Below, piece after piece: positions 27,138-35,050 of a DNA stretch of 39,064 nt (the first letter of the stretch is position 1; every line of letters begins with the position of its first letter). Under the pieces are notes generated by a model. That model did no database searches. It was not told where the DNA came from and saw nothing but the letters and a program-made list of their open reading frames with translations. A program made the position numbers and the translations under genes. This stretch comes from Cryobacterium sinapicolor (lineage in GTDB: Bacteria; Actinomycetota; Actinomycetes; Actinomycetales; Microbacteriaceae): assembly GCF_004403465.1 (NCBI RefSeq), contig NZ_SOGQ01000080.1, positions 448 to 39,511 on the forward strand. The letters are read 5' to 3'.

Positions 27138-27404
27138 ATGGCCGGTGCTCCGCTCAAGGTCAGCGTCGTCGCGGCGGACCATGAAGTGTGGTCCGGCGAG
27201 GCGAGCATGGTTGTCGCTCGCACCGTCGAAGGCCAGATCGGAATCCTCCCCGGGCATGAGCCCATGCTGGCCATCCTGGCCAGCGGTGAGGTGCGCGTGA
27301 CCCTGAGCGGTGGCGAGAAGATCGTCGCCGAGGCGGCGGACGGCTTCCTGTCGGTCGCCAACAACGTGGTCACGATCGTCGCACGCAAGGCAGAACTCGT
27401 CTAG
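27138..27404 (+). CDS. atpC: ATP synthase subunit epsilon (short form)
   Basis: F1 subunit that joins gamma to the c-ring and can inhibit ATP hydrolysis. The 88 residues cover the N-terminal beta sandwich (LKVSVVAADHEVWSGEASMVVARTVEGQIGILPGHEPMLAIL). The C-terminal helical hairpin of E. coli epsilon, which carries the inhibitory function, is almost entirely missing after the strand NNVVTIVARKAELV. This truncated form occurs in some actinobacteria and suggests weak or different epsilon inhibition. ATG 27138 is used because AAGGAG (27121-27126) is 11 nt upstream; a longer frame from 27105 would overlap atpD. It ends the operon. Confidence 0.94.
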   Translation: MAGAPLKVSVVAADHEVWSGEASMVVARTVEGQIGILPGHEPMLAILASGEVRVTLSGGEKIVAEAADGFLSVANNVVTIVARKAELV

Positions 27405-27409
27405 CCAGA

Positions 27410-28180
27410 GTGCTGATCCTTTTGCCGCCGTCCGAGACGAAACGTCTCGGCGGCATCGAATTACCGCTTGACCTGAAGAACCTCACGTACCCGTCGCTTG
27501 CATCCAAGCGGCGGGTACTTGTGCGTGCGCTGCAGTCCCTTGCGAAGCACCCGGATGCGATGATGTCCGCTCTCAAACTCGGCCGCACGCAGTCCGGCGA
27601 GGTGGAGCGTAATCGCCTGCTGGCCTCCTCCGCCACCATGCCCGCCATCGACCGGTACACCGGAGTGGTTTACGACGCGCTCGACGCGGCGAGCCTCTCT
27701 GCACGCGAGCGTGACTGGGCCGGCCGGAACGTGCTGGTGCACTCGGCCCTGTTCGGGCCGGTCGGCGCTCTCGATCTCCTCCCGGCCTACCGGCTGTCCT
27801 GCGACTCCCGGCTGCCGGAGCATCCGCTAAAGAAGCACTGGGCGGACGCCGTGCGCGGCGTCCTGGCAGGCTCCGACGGGCTTCTGCTGGACCTCCGCTC
27901 GAACGGGTACGTGGCGCTCGGCGCCGCGCCGGTGCGGCCCGACTCGCTGTACCTGCGCGTGGTCACGGAGACGGCGGACGGCAGAACCCGAACCCTGAAC
28001 CACTTCAACAAGAAGGCCAAGGGCAACTTCACGCGGGCGCTGATTCGTCACGGTCAGTCCTTCGGCACCGCCGGGGAGCTGCTCGATTGGGCGCCGGGAG
28101 CCGGGTTCGAGCTGCGCCCGGGCGCGGACGGAGAAGTGGATCTGGTCGTGTCCATCCAGGTCGAGGCAACCCAAGGCTGA
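27410..28180 (+). CDS. yaaA: YaaA-family (UPF0246) peroxide-stress protein
   Basis: A 256-residue cytoplasmic protein of the YaaA family. E. coli YaaA limits intracellular iron during hydrogen peroxide stress and binds DNA. Family markers are [14 protein letters not shown] at the start, [36 protein letters not shown] and [16 protein letters not shown] near the C-terminus. GTG 27410 starts 5 nt after the atpC stop with no separate promoter, so it is probably read through from the atp operon. The link with ATP synthase is positional only. In several actinobacteria this gene lies near atpC or mdh-type genes. Confidence 0.88.
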   Translation: MLILLPPSETKRLGGIELPLDLKNLTYPSLASKRRVLVRALQSLAKHPDAMMSALKLGRTQSGEVERNRLLASSATMPAIDRYTGVVYDALDAASLSARERDWAGRNVLVHSALFGPVGALDLLPAYRLSCDSRLPEHPLKKHWADAVRGVLAGSDGLLLDLRSNGYVALGAAPVRPDSLYLRVVTETADGRTRTLNHFNKKAKGNFTRALIRHGQSFGTAGELLDWAPGAGFELRPGADGEVDLVVSIQVEATQG

Positions 28181-28199
28181 CGCCGGACCGTTCCGGCCC

Positions 28200-28205
28200 T
28201 AGGCT
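28200..28205 (+). promoter_or_regulatory. -10 box for a leaderless mdh transcript
   Basis: TAGGCT ends 8 nt before GTG 28213, with no ribosome site between, so the transcript would start at the codon. A clear -35 is absent. An in-frame ATG at 28225 is the alternative start. Confidence 0.5.
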
Positions 28206-28212
28206 GGCATTC

Positions 28213-29205
28213 GTGTCCACACCTATGAATGTCACCGTCACCGGCGCCGGCGGACAGATCGGCTACTCGCTGCTCTTTCGGATCGCATCGGGAGACCTCC
28301 TCGGCCCCTCCACACCCATCAATCTGACTCTGCTGGAGATCCCAGCGGGGCGCGCGGCAGCGGAGGGCACGGTCCTCGAACTCCAAGATTGCGCGTTCCC
28401 CCTGCTCTGGTCGGTAACGGTCACCGAAGACCCCGTGCGCGCCTTCGACGGCGTCAACATCGCCCTTCTGGTCGGGTCCCGGCCCCGCGCCGTCGGCATG
28501 GAGCGCGTCGCGCTTCTCGAAAGCAATGGGCGCATTTTCGGCCCGGCGGGAACCGCCCTCAACGCGGGCGCGGCGGCCGACGTTCGCGTCCTGGTCGTGG
28601 GCAACCCCGTCAACACCAACACCCTGGTCGCCAGTGCCTTCGCGCCCGACATTCCGGCCGACCGGTTCACCGCGATGACGCGCCTGGACCACAACCGCGG
28701 CATCGCCCAGCTCGCCAGCAAGCTGGACGTCCACGTCGCCGCGCTGGACGGACTCACCATCTGGGGCAACCACTCCGCGAGCCAGTACCCGGATGCTTTC
28801 CACGCGACAGCGGGCGGGCGACCGGTCTCCGAGCTGGTGGGGCAGGACTGGCTCGCCGAGGAGTTCATCCCCCGGGTGGCGAACCGGGGTTACGAGATCA
28901 TCCAGGCCCGCGGGGCCTCGTCGGCGGCGTCGGCGGCGTCGGCGGCCATCGACCACATCTACGACTGGGTCAACGGGACCGGCGAGCGGTGGACCTCGGC
29001 CGGAGTCAGTTCCGACGGCTCCTACGGCGTGCCGGAGGGGCTCGTATGCTCCTTCCCGGTGCGCGCGGTCGACGGCCGCTGGCAGATCGTTCCGGACCTG
29101 GCGATCAACGCGTTCTCCCGGGCGAGGATCGACGCATCCGTCGCCGAGCTGATCGAGGAGCGGGAGGCTGTTCAGGCTCTCGGCCTGCTGCCCGCCCTCC
29201 GCTAG
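28213..29205 (+). CDS. mdh: Malate dehydrogenase
   Basis: NAD-dependent TCA-cycle enzyme that interconverts malate and oxaloacetate. The 330-residue protein has the Rossmann loop [17 protein letters not shown] at the N-terminus. The substrate-binding arginines lie in [14 protein letters not shown], and the catalytic pair is Asp in MTRLDHNRG and His in [12 protein letters not shown]. The layout is the cytosolic-type MDH of actinobacteria. The serine/alanine loop [15 protein letters not shown] is conserved. The start is GTG 28213, 8 nt after a TAGGCT box and so probably leaderless; ATG 28225 would remove four residues. It is convergent with tag, and a GC-rich stem lies between. Confidence 0.95.
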   Translation: MSTPMNVTVTGAGGQIGYSLLFRIASGDLLGPSTPINLTLLEIPAGRAAAEGTVLELQDCAFPLLWSVTVTEDPVRAFDGVNIALLVGSRPRAVGMERVALLESNGRIFGPAGTALNAGAAADVRVLVVGNPVNTNTLVASAFAPDIPADRFTAMTRLDHNRGIAQLASKLDVHVAALDGLTIWGNHSASQYPDAFHATAGGRPVSELVGQDWLAEEFIPRVANRGYEIIQARGASSAASAASAAIDHIYDWVNGTGERWTSAGVSSDGSYGVPEGLVCSFPVRAVDGRWQIVPDLAINAFSRARIDASVAELIEEREAVQALGLLPALR

Positions 29206-29222
29206 GGGGAGGGAGGGGGCGA

Positions 29223-29247
29223 CGGTCGGGCCGCGCGCGGCCGACCG
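29223..29247. terminator. GC-rich stem between convergent mdh and tag
   Basis: CGGTCGGGCCGCG (29223-29235) pairs with CGCGGCCGACCG (29236-29247) with one bulged G and almost no loop. It lies between two converging genes and could stop both, but neither side has a T-tract. Confidence 0.4.
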
Positions 29248-29258
29248 AGCGGCGGTGG

Positions 29259-29879
29259 TCAGCCGTGGGTCGCCCGGTGGCATCCGCTCAGGTGGTCGTC
29301 GACCAGCCCGGCCGACTGCATCAGGGCGTACATCGTGGTGGGACCGACGAACGTGTAGCCACGGCTGCGGAGCTCCCGACTCAGGGCCGTCGACTCCGGT
29401 GTGATCGCCGGGACCTCCGCGAGGTCCCGCAGGCGGACCACGCGGGGTTCGGGCGCGAAGCCCCAGATCAGGCCGGTCAGGCTCTTGCCGAGATCGCGGG
29501 TGACCTGGGCGTTCCGGATGGTGGCCTGGATCTTGCCGCGGTGCCGGATGATGCTCGCATCGGTGAGCAGCCGGTCGACCTCCGTCTCGTCCATCACGGC
29601 CACGCGGTCGACGTCGAAGTCGTGGAACGCGGCCCGGAAGGCCGGCCGGCGCCGCAGGATGGTGATCCAGGACAGGCCGGCCTGGAACCCCTCGAGGCAC
29701 AGCTTCTCGAACAGGAGCCGCTCGTCCCGGAGCGGCCGCCCCCACTCCTCGTCGTGGTAGCGCCGGTATTCGGGGTCGTCGCCGACCCAACCGCAGCGGG
29801 CGAGTCCGTCGTCGCCGAGCGTCAGTGACACGGATGTCGTGGCCGCGGTCGTCACCGCGCCGATCGTCTCTGCGCTCAT
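29259..29879 (-). CDS. tag: DNA-3-methyladenine glycosylase I
   Basis: Base-excision repair enzyme that removes 3-methyladenine from alkylated DNA. The 206-residue protein has the Tag signatures RCGWVGDDPEYRRYHDEEWGRPL, FEKLCLEGFQAGLSWITILRRRPAFRAAF and a C-terminal RGYTFVGPTTMYALMQSAGLVDDH. The zinc ligands of the family, a Cys near the start (C29 in ARCGW) and His/His/Cys near the end (DDHLSGCHRA), are visible. The start overlaps the ogt stop by 4 nt (ATGA), so the two alkylation-repair genes form an operon with ogt first. The N-terminal 20 residues before LGDDGLARC are slightly long. Confidence 0.94.
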   Translation of the reverse strand: MSAETIGAVTTAATTSVSLTLGDDGLARCGWVGDDPEYRRYHDEEWGRPLRDERLLFEKLCLEGFQAGLSWITILRRRPAFRAAFHDFDVDRVAVMDETEVDRLLTDASIIRHRGKIQATIRNAQVTRDLGKSLTGLIWGFAPEPRVVRLRDLAEVPAITPESTALSRELRSRGYTFVGPTTMYALMQSAGLVDDHLSGCHRATHG

Positions 29880-30376
29880 GAACGGTGCTCGATCCCCTCG
29901 TGGTCGAGCAGCCAGACCTTGGTGGGCACACCGCTGCCGCCGCTGTAGCCGGTGATGCGGCGGTCGGCCGCCAGCACCCGGTGGCAGCCGATCAGGATCG
30001 GCACGGGGTTCGCCCCCACGGCGCCGCCCACGGCCCGGCCGGACCCCGGCCTGCCCAGCGAGCGCCCCAGTTCGCCGTACGAGGTCACCTCGCCGAAGCC
30101 GAGTTCGGACAGTCGCTGCCAGACGCCCCGCTGGAACGCACTGCCTCCGCTCGGCGTCACGGGCAGGTCGAACACCGTGCGGGTGCCCGCGAAGTACTCC
30201 GCCAGCTGCGTCGCGGCCCGTTCGAGCAGGGGCGACGGGGACTCCGGGGTGTCTTCGAGGGGCAGGTGACCGTCGTGTTCGATGGAGAGCGAGAGGATGC
30301 GCTCGGCGTCACTGGTGAGTTCCAGCCGCCCGATGGGGCTGGGCAGCCGGATCAGGAAGGTTCCGATGGTCGTCAT
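29876..30376 (-). CDS. ogt: Methylated-DNA-protein cysteine methyltransferase with GCHR active site
   Basis: Suicidal repair protein that takes methyl groups from O6-methylguanine onto its own cysteine. The 166-residue length is normal. FQRGVWQRLSELGFGEVTSYGELG is the DNA-binding recognition region, with the arginine finger in GSGRAVGGAVGANP. The acceptor cysteine is C131, but the motif reads ILIGCHRV where nearly all family members have PCHR. His and Arg are intact. The start ATG 30376 follows a TACAGT -10 by 7 nt, so the mRNA is probably leaderless; a longer open frame to 30616 would cross the next operon's terminator. It is translationally coupled to tag. Confidence 0.9.
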   Translation of the reverse strand: MTTIGTFLIRLPSPIGRLELTSDAERILSLSIEHDGHLPLEDTPESPSPLLERAATQLAEYFAGTRTVFDLPVTPSGGSAFQRGVWQRLSELGFGEVTSYGELGRSLGRPGSGRAVGGAVGANPVPILIGCHRVLAADRRITGYSGGSGVPTKVWLLDHEGIEHRS

Positions 30377-30382
30377 GCCTCG

Positions 30383-30388
30383 ACTGTA
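30383..30388 (-). promoter_or_regulatory. -10 box for a leaderless ogt-tag transcript
   Basis: On the minus strand TACAGT (30388-30383) ends 7 nt before ATG 30376, exactly the distance at which transcription would start at the ATG. No ribosome site lies between. Confidence 0.55.
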
Positions 30389-30437
30389 GTCGGAGGCACC
30401 CCGCGCACCTGGCGGGTTTCGGACCTGGCGGGGGGAG

Positions 30438-30466
30438 CGGCTCCCGGCCGGGCTGGGGAGGAGCCG
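30438..30466 (-). terminator. GC-rich hairpin after the opine synthase-like gene
   Basis: CGGCTCC and GGAGCCG (7 bp) flank a 15-nt loop containing the palindrome CCCGGCCGGG. It lies just past the stop of the minus-strand gene at 30474. No T-tract follows, so this is a tentative terminator. Confidence 0.3.
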
Positions 30467-30473
30467 ACCGGTC

Positions 30474-31616
30474 TCAGGGGAGCCGGGGGTGAGGGTACTC
30501 CGCGGCGCGGTGCTGGAACGCCAGGATGTTGGGATTCTGGATGATGCCATCGCGAATCTCGATCGCGCGGCGCAAGGTCTCGTTGGCGGTCCAGGCGGCC
30601 TCGCCCGCGAGCACATCGTGCAGGTACGGTAGCAGCGCCTCGCTGACCTCCCAGGTGGCGGAGTTCCAGAGATACGACGGGCTGTGGTCGACCGCGTAGT
30701 ACGTGACGTTGGTGCCGACCAGGAAGGTCGGCTGGTCGAACGTCGTGGACCTCGCCCAGCTGAACCCCATGCCGGTGTCGCAGGACACGTCGATGATCAG
30801 CGACCCCGGGGCGACCATTGCGAGATCGTCTTCGGTCAGGAACGTGAGCGGGGCATTGGGGTCCTGCAGCACGCAATTCACGACGATGTCGTGGCCGGCG
30901 AGGAACTCGGGCAGCGGCACCCGCTCGTTTTCCGGCAGGGCGTAATTCTCGTTCGGGCCGTCACCGTGGCCGAGTCGCACGATCTGGGCGGAGTGGATCG
31001 GGGAGCTGACCGCGGTCACGTCCCGATTGGTCAGCACAGTGACGTCGTAGACGCCGAGGGCGTTGAGCGCCGTCACGGCACCCCGGGCGGTGGCCCCGAA
31101 GCCGATCACCGCGGCCCGGAGCCTGCGCCCGTAGTCGCCCGTCGAGCCGATCAGCGACACGGCGTGCAGCACGGAGCAGTACCCCGCGAGCTCGTTGTTC
31201 TTGTGCAACACGTGCAGGTGGAATTCGCCGCCATTGGTCCAGTGGTTCATCGCCTCGAACGCGATCAGGGTCAGCCGCTTGTCGATGGCCAGCTGGGTAA
31301 GCTGCGCGTCCTGCACGCAGTGCGGCCACCCCCAGAGCACCTGCCCGTCGCGGAGGGCCGCGACATCCTCCAGCAGAGGCTTGGCGAGCAGGATGACGTC
31401 GCACTCCGTGATGAGGTCCGCGCGCGAGCGCAGTCCACCCACGAGCGGAGCCAACTGCTCGTCCGACACGCCGAACTGCTCGCCGTAGCCGAGTTCGAGG
31501 AACATGCGCCCCCGGAGATCCGGATCGATCCGTTCGAAATGTGACGGATGAATGGGCAAACGACGTTCATTCGGCTTACCCGAACGTGACATGACTCCGA
31601 GCGTGGAACGACTCAC
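30474..31616 (-). CDS. Alanine dehydrogenase/PNT-fold enzyme, N5-(carboxyethyl)ornithine synthase-like
   Basis: A 380-residue NAD(P)-dependent enzyme with the alanine dehydrogenase/transhydrogenase N-terminal domain (SGKPNERRLPIHPSHFERI) and a Rossmann domain around AVIGFGATARGAVTALNALG (about 170-190). Further family-typical stretches are LTLIAFEAMNHW and YYAVDHSPSYLWNSATWEVSEALLPYL. Related actinobacterial proteins are annotated as N5-(carboxyethyl)ornithine synthase, which joins pyruvate to the side chain of ornithine or lysine. Saccharopine-dehydrogenase-like chemistry is the other option, and the substrate is not proven. GTG 31616 is preceded by AAGGGG at about 5 nt; ATG 31592 in frame has a site that is too close. 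It is divergent from the aldo/keto reductase. Confidence 0.82.
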   Translation of the reverse strand: MSRSTLGVMSRSGKPNERRLPIHPSHFERIDPDLRGRMFLELGYGEQFGVSDEQLAPLVGGLRSRADLITECDVILLAKPLLEDVAALRDGQVLWGWPHCVQDAQLTQLAIDKRLTLIAFEAMNHWTNGGEFHLHVLHKNNELAGYCSVLHAVSLIGSTGDYGRRLRAAVIGFGATARGAVTALNALGVYDVTVLTNRDVTAVSSPIHSAQIVRLGHGDGPNENYALPENERVPLPEFLAGHDIVVNCVLQDPNAPLTFLTEDDLAMVAPGSLIIDVSCDTGMGFSWARSTTFDQPTFLVGTNVTYYAVDHSPSYLWNSATWEVSEALLPYLHDVLAGEAAWTANETLRRAIEIRDGIIQNPNILAFQHRAAEYPHPRLP

Positions 31617-31638
31617 TGGTACCCCTTTGTAGTTGAGT

Positions 31639-31669
31639 CCTGTTTAGCACAGGCCGGCGCGCCTAATGT
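31639..31669. promoter_or_regulatory. Divergent promoter region with a small palindrome
   Basis: CCTGT-TTAGC-ACAGG (31639-31653) is a 5-bp inverted repeat, and TAATGT (31664-31669) is a good -10 for the aldo/keto reductase. The palindrome could be an operator shared by both directions, but it is short and no regulator gene lies next to it on the left. Confidence 0.35.
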
Positions 31670-31684
31670 GGAGGAATGGAGCAG

Positions 31685-32638
31685 ATGGAATACCGCACAC
31701 TGGGCGAGTCGGGGCTCATGGTTTCCACGATCGGCCTGGGCTGCAACAACTTCGGCCGCGCCGGAACGGCGACCCAGACTCAGGCCGGAACCACCGCCGT
31801 CGTCAACGCGGCCGTCGACGCCGGGATCACCCTGTTCGACACGGCCGACATCTACGGCGCGGAGCGCGGGCTCAGCGAAACGCTGATGGGCCACGCGCTG
31901 CGGGGCAGGCGCGACCGGATCGTGCTCGCCTCGAAGTTCGGCATGGACATGAACGGCCGCAACGGACCCGATTGGGGGGCGCGCGGCTCGCGCCGCTACA
32001 TCCGTCTCGCCGTCGAGGCGTCCCTCCGTCGTCTGCAAACCGACTGGATCGACCTCTACCAGCTGCACGAGCCTGACCCTCACACCCCGATCGAGGAGAC
32101 CCTGCAGACCCTCGACGACCTCATCCGCGAGGGCAAGGTGCGCTACATCGGCCACTCGAACCTGGCCGGCTGGCAGATCGCGGAGGCGGAGTTCACCGCC
32201 CGGCTGAACGGGCATCCGCGGTTCGTCTCGGCCCAGAACGAATACAGCCTGCTCGTGCGCGACGTTGAAGACGAGGTGCTGCCCGCCGTCAATGCCTACG
32301 GCCTCGGCTTCCTGCCCTTCTTCCCCCTCTACAACGGGCTATTCACGGGCAAGTTCTCCCGTGCGGGCGGCCCCGCGGACAGCCGGATCATGATGGTCCG
32401 GCCGCACCTGGTCGAGAACGCACCGTGGGACGTCGTCGAGAAGTACGAGGAGTTCTGCGACGAGCGTGGCGTGACCATGCTCGCCGCGACCTTCGCCTGG
32501 CTGCTGGCCCAGCCGGGACTCACCAGCGTCATAGCCGGGGCCACCCGCCCGGAACAGATCCTGCAGAACGCCACCGAGGGCGGCGCGTGGCGGCCGACGC
32601 CCGAGGACGTGGCCTGGATCTCGGAGCTCTTCGCCTGA
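31685..32638 (+). CDS. Aldo/keto reductase
   Basis: NADPH-dependent TIM-barrel reductase of the AKR superfamily. The catalytic tetrad is visible: D52 and Y57 in DTADIYG, K84 in ASKFGMD and the histidine in YQLHEPDPHTP. Cofactor-binding residues appear near the C-terminus in SVIAGATRPEQILQNA. MEYRTLGESGLMVSTIGLGCNNFG is the typical opening. I use ATG 31685 because GGAGGA lies about 9 nt upstream; ATG 31676, three codons earlier, sits 7 nt after TAATGT and could be a leaderless start. The physiological substrate is unknown. The gene is divergent from the opine synthase-like gene and followed by a TetR-ABC unit with its own promoter. Confidence 0.92.
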   Translation: MEYRTLGESGLMVSTIGLGCNNFGRAGTATQTQAGTTAVVNAAVDAGITLFDTADIYGAERGLSETLMGHALRGRRDRIVLASKFGMDMNGRNGPDWGARGSRRYIRLAVEASLRRLQTDWIDLYQLHEPDPHTPIEETLQTLDDLIREGKVRYIGHSNLAGWQIAEAEFTARLNGHPRFVSAQNEYSLLVRDVEDEVLPAVNAYGLGFLPFFPLYNGLFTGKFSRAGGPADSRIMMVRPHLVENAPWDVVEKYEEFCDERGVTMLAATFAWLLAQPGLTSVIAGATRPEQILQNATEGGAWRPTPEDVAWISELFA

Positions 32639-32685
32639 GCCGTCGTCCCGAACCTGACCTCGAATCCGACCTCGCATCCACCTTG

Positions 32686-32703
32686 TGAGTGAGCGCTCAC
32701 TCA
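32686..32703. promoter_or_regulatory. Perfect 18-bp operator for the TetR regulator
   Basis: TGAGTGAGCGCTCACTCA is a perfect palindrome lying directly against the -10 (TATAAA, 32704-32709) of the tetR-ABC unit and covering the -35/-10 spacer. A bound TetR dimer would block RNA polymerase, so auto-repression of the whole unit is likely. The site is 14 bp before the tetR ATG. Confidence 0.8.
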
Positions 32704-32709
32704 TATAAA
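32704..32709 (+). promoter_or_regulatory. -10 box of the tetR-ABC exporter unit
   Basis: TATAAA lies immediately after the palindromic operator. CTTGTG at 32682-32687 could be the -35 at 16 bp. The mRNA would begin within a few bases of ATG 32718; AAGG just before the ATG is too close for an ordinary ribosome site. Confidence 0.6.
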
Positions 32710-32717
32710 GTCGAAGG

Positions 32718-33308
32718 ATGTCCGCCAAACCTGCCCGCGCGAGATCCCTGTCCATCGAGGACCGGCAGGCGATGATCCTCGACGCGGTCACCCCCCTGCT
32801 GATCGAGCACGGCCAGACCGTCACCACCCGGCAGATCGCCCAGTGCGCCGGCATCGCCGAGGGCACGATCTTCCGGGCCTTCGACAGCAAGGACGACCTG
32901 CTCAGGGCGGCCATGGACCGTCAGCTCGACCCCGAGCCGTTCCGTCTCGAACTCGCCGCGCTCGATCGTGAGCTCCCGCTCGAGGAGCGGGTGCGCGCCG
33001 TGGTCACCCTGCTGCGCCGCCGCTTCGCGCAGGTCTTCGCGCTGATGACGGCGGTGGGCTCGATGGGCAGACCTCACACCCACGACATCGCGCACGCGTT
33101 CACCGTGCTGCTCGCCGACGTTCTCGCGCCTGACCTCTTGCGCCTCACCGTCGCCCCGGAGCGGGCGGCGCAGGTCATCCGGATGATCGCACTCGCGGCA
33201 TCCGTGCCCCACATCACGGCCGGCCCCGGCTTCGACGACGACGAGCTGACCGCCCTCATCCTCTACGGCATCCTCGGCTCCACGGCGCCGTCCAACGCCA
33301 CCCGCTAG
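32718..33308 (+). CDS. TetR-family transcriptional repressor
   Basis: A 196-residue repressor. The N-terminal helix-turn-helix (about 37-56, TTRQIAQCAGIAEGTIFRAFDSKDDLL) is typical TetR, and the C-terminal ligand and dimer domain (from about 65) is all-helical and family-specific. The perfect palindrome 14 bp upstream is its probable operator. Two ABC half-transporter genes follow, the first starting 8 nt after its stop, so the regulator most likely controls an exporter whose substrate also releases it. The ligand cannot be told from sequence. A cysteine in the recognition turn region (QCAG) is unusual but not unknown. Confidence 0.93.
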   Translation: MSAKPARARSLSIEDRQAMILDAVTPLLIEHGQTVTTRQIAQCAGIAEGTIFRAFDSKDDLLRAAMDRQLDPEPFRLELAALDRELPLEERVRAVVTLLRRRFAQVFALMTAVGSMGRPHTHDIAHAFTVLLADVLAPDLLRLTVAPERAAQVIRMIALAASVPHITAGPGFDDDELTALILYGILGSTAPSNATR

Positions 33309-33316
33309 GAGACCCG

Positions 33317-35050
33317 GTGCTCTGGAAACTGCTTGTGAAGTACCTGCGGCCGTACCGGCGGCTGCTGACGGCCGTCGTCGTGTTCCAGCTGGCGCAGTCG
33401 ATCGCCTCGCTCTATCTGCCCACCCTCAACGCCGACATCATCGACGAGGGCGTCGCCACGGGCGACACCGAGTACATCCTGCGCATCGGCGGCCTGATGC
33501 TGCTGATCACGCTGTTCCAGATCGTGTGCGCGATCGTCGCCGTCTACTTCGGCGCGAAGGCCGCCATGGCGCTCGGGCGGGACCTGCGCGGCGCCGTCTT
33601 CACCCGGGTCGGCGAGTTCTCCGAGCAGGAGGTCACCCGGTTCGGTGCCCCGTCGCTGATCACCCGGTCGACCAACGACGTGCAGCAGGTGCAGATGCTC
33701 GTGCTGATGACCGCAACCATGATGGTCACCGCGCCGATCCTCTCCGTCGGCGGAGTGATCATGGCCATCCGGCAGGACGTGCAGCTGTCCTGGCTGATCG
33801 CCGTGAGCGTGCCCGTGCTGCTGATCGGTGTCGGGCTGATCATCGTACGGATGGTGCCCCTGTTCCGGCTGATGCAGACCCGCATCGACACCGTCAACCG
33901 GGTGCTCCGGGAGCAGCTCACGGGCATCCGAGTCATCCGCGCGTTCGTGCGCGAAGACGTTGAGACCGTGCGGTTCGGCACGGCGAACACGGATGTCACC
34001 GACACCGCACTGCGGGCCGGCCGCCTGATGGCACTGATGTTCCCGGTCGTCATGCTCGTGCTGAACGTGTCCAGTGTGGCCGTGATCTGGTTCGGGGCGT
34101 TCCGGATCGAGGACGGGTCCATGCAGGTCGGCACCCTGGTCGCCTTCCTCAGCTACCTGATGCAGATCCTGATGGCCGTGATGATGGCCACCTTCATGGC
34201 CGTGATGATCCCGCGGGCCACCGTGTCGGCCGACCGGATCGGCGAGGTGCTCGACACCGAGTCCAGCGTGCGCCCGCCGCGGCACCCCGTCGTCGACACC
34301 GTCGGCCGCGGCGAACTGGAGCTCGTGGGTGTGGGCTTCGCGTACCCCGGCGCCGAGCAGCCCGTGCTCTCCGATGTGAGCTTCACCGTGCACCAGGGCC
34401 AGACGACGGCGATCATCGGCAGCACCGGCGCGGGAAAGACCACCCTGGTCAACCTGCTGCCGCGGCTCTTCGACGCCACCAGCGGCAGTGTGCGGGTCGA
34501 CGGGGTCGACGTGCGCGAGCTGCACCCGGACCTGCTCTGGGGCAACATCGGGCTGGTGCCGCAGAAGCCGTACCTGTTCTCCGGCACCGTGCGCAGCAAT
34601 CTGCTCTACGGCAAGCCGGACGCCACGGAGGCGGAGCTCTGGGAGGCCCTCACCATAGCGCAGGCCCGCGACTTCGTGGCGGAGATGCCGGACGGCCTCG
34701 ATGCGCCGATCGCGCAGGGCGGCACGAACGTGTCCGGCGGGCAGCGGCAGCGCCTGGCCATCGCCCGGGCCCTGGTCAAACGGCCCGAGCTCTACATCTT
34801 CGACGACTCGTTCTCCTCGCTCGACCTGGCGACGGATGCCCGGCTGCGCCAGGCCCTGGCCCTCGGCACGGGCGGCGCCACCATGGTGATCGTCGCCCAG
34901 CGGGTCTCGACCATCGTCGGCGCCGACCAGATCCTGGTGGTCGAAGGGGGGCGCATCGTCGGCCGCGGCACCCACGACGAACTGCTCGAGTCCAACGAGA
35001 CCTACCAGGAAATCGTGTCATCCCAGCTCGCGGCGGAGGAAGCGGCATGA
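33317..35050 (+). CDS. Heterodimeric ABC exporter, subunit with degenerate catalytic site
   Basis: A half-transporter of 577 residues with six transmembrane helices (about 15-300) and a nucleotide-binding domain. Walker A is GSTGAGKT at 368-375, the signature NVSGGQRQ lies near 471, and Walker B reads LYIFDDSFSSLD, where D497 replaces the catalytic glutamate. One degenerate site beside one good site is the hallmark of heterodimeric exporters of the TM287/288 and BmrCD type. GTG 33317 follows GGAG by 5-6 nt. Its stop overlaps the next gene start (ATGA). Homologues export drugs, lipids or peptides; the substrate here is unknown. Confidence 0.94.
   Translation: MLWKLLVKYLRPYRRLLTAVVVFQLAQSIASLYLPTLNADIIDEGVATGDTEYILRIGGLMLLITLFQIVCAIVAVYFGAKAAMALGRDLRGAVFTRVGEFSEQEVTRFGAPSLITRSTNDVQQVQMLVLMTATMMVTAPILSVGGVIMAIRQDVQLSWLIAVSVPVLLIGVGLIIVRMVPLFRLMQTRIDTVNRVLREQLTGIRVIRAFVREDVETVRFGTANTDVTDTALRAGRLMALMFPVVMLVLNVSSVAVIWFGAFRIEDGSMQVGTLVAFLSYLMQILMAVMMATFMAVMIPRATVSADRIGEVLDTESSVRPPRHPVVDTVGRGELELVGVGFAYPGAEQPVLSDVSFTVHQGQTTAIIGSTGAGKTTLVNLLPRLFDATSGSVRVDGVDVRELHPDLLWGNIGLVPQKPYLFSGTVRSNLLYGKPDATEAELWEALTIAQARDFVAEMPDGLDAPIAQGGTNVSGGQRQRLAIARALVKRPELYIFDDSFSSLDLATDARLRQALALGTGGATMVIVAQRVSTIVGADQILVVEGGRIVGRGTHDELLESNETYQEIVSSQLAAEEAA

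Noticed and set aside
32639..32685. Repeated CGAACCTGACCTCGAATCCG-like words after the aldo/keto reductase
   Set aside because: The repeats are short and imperfect and can arise from local composition; no function is suggested.
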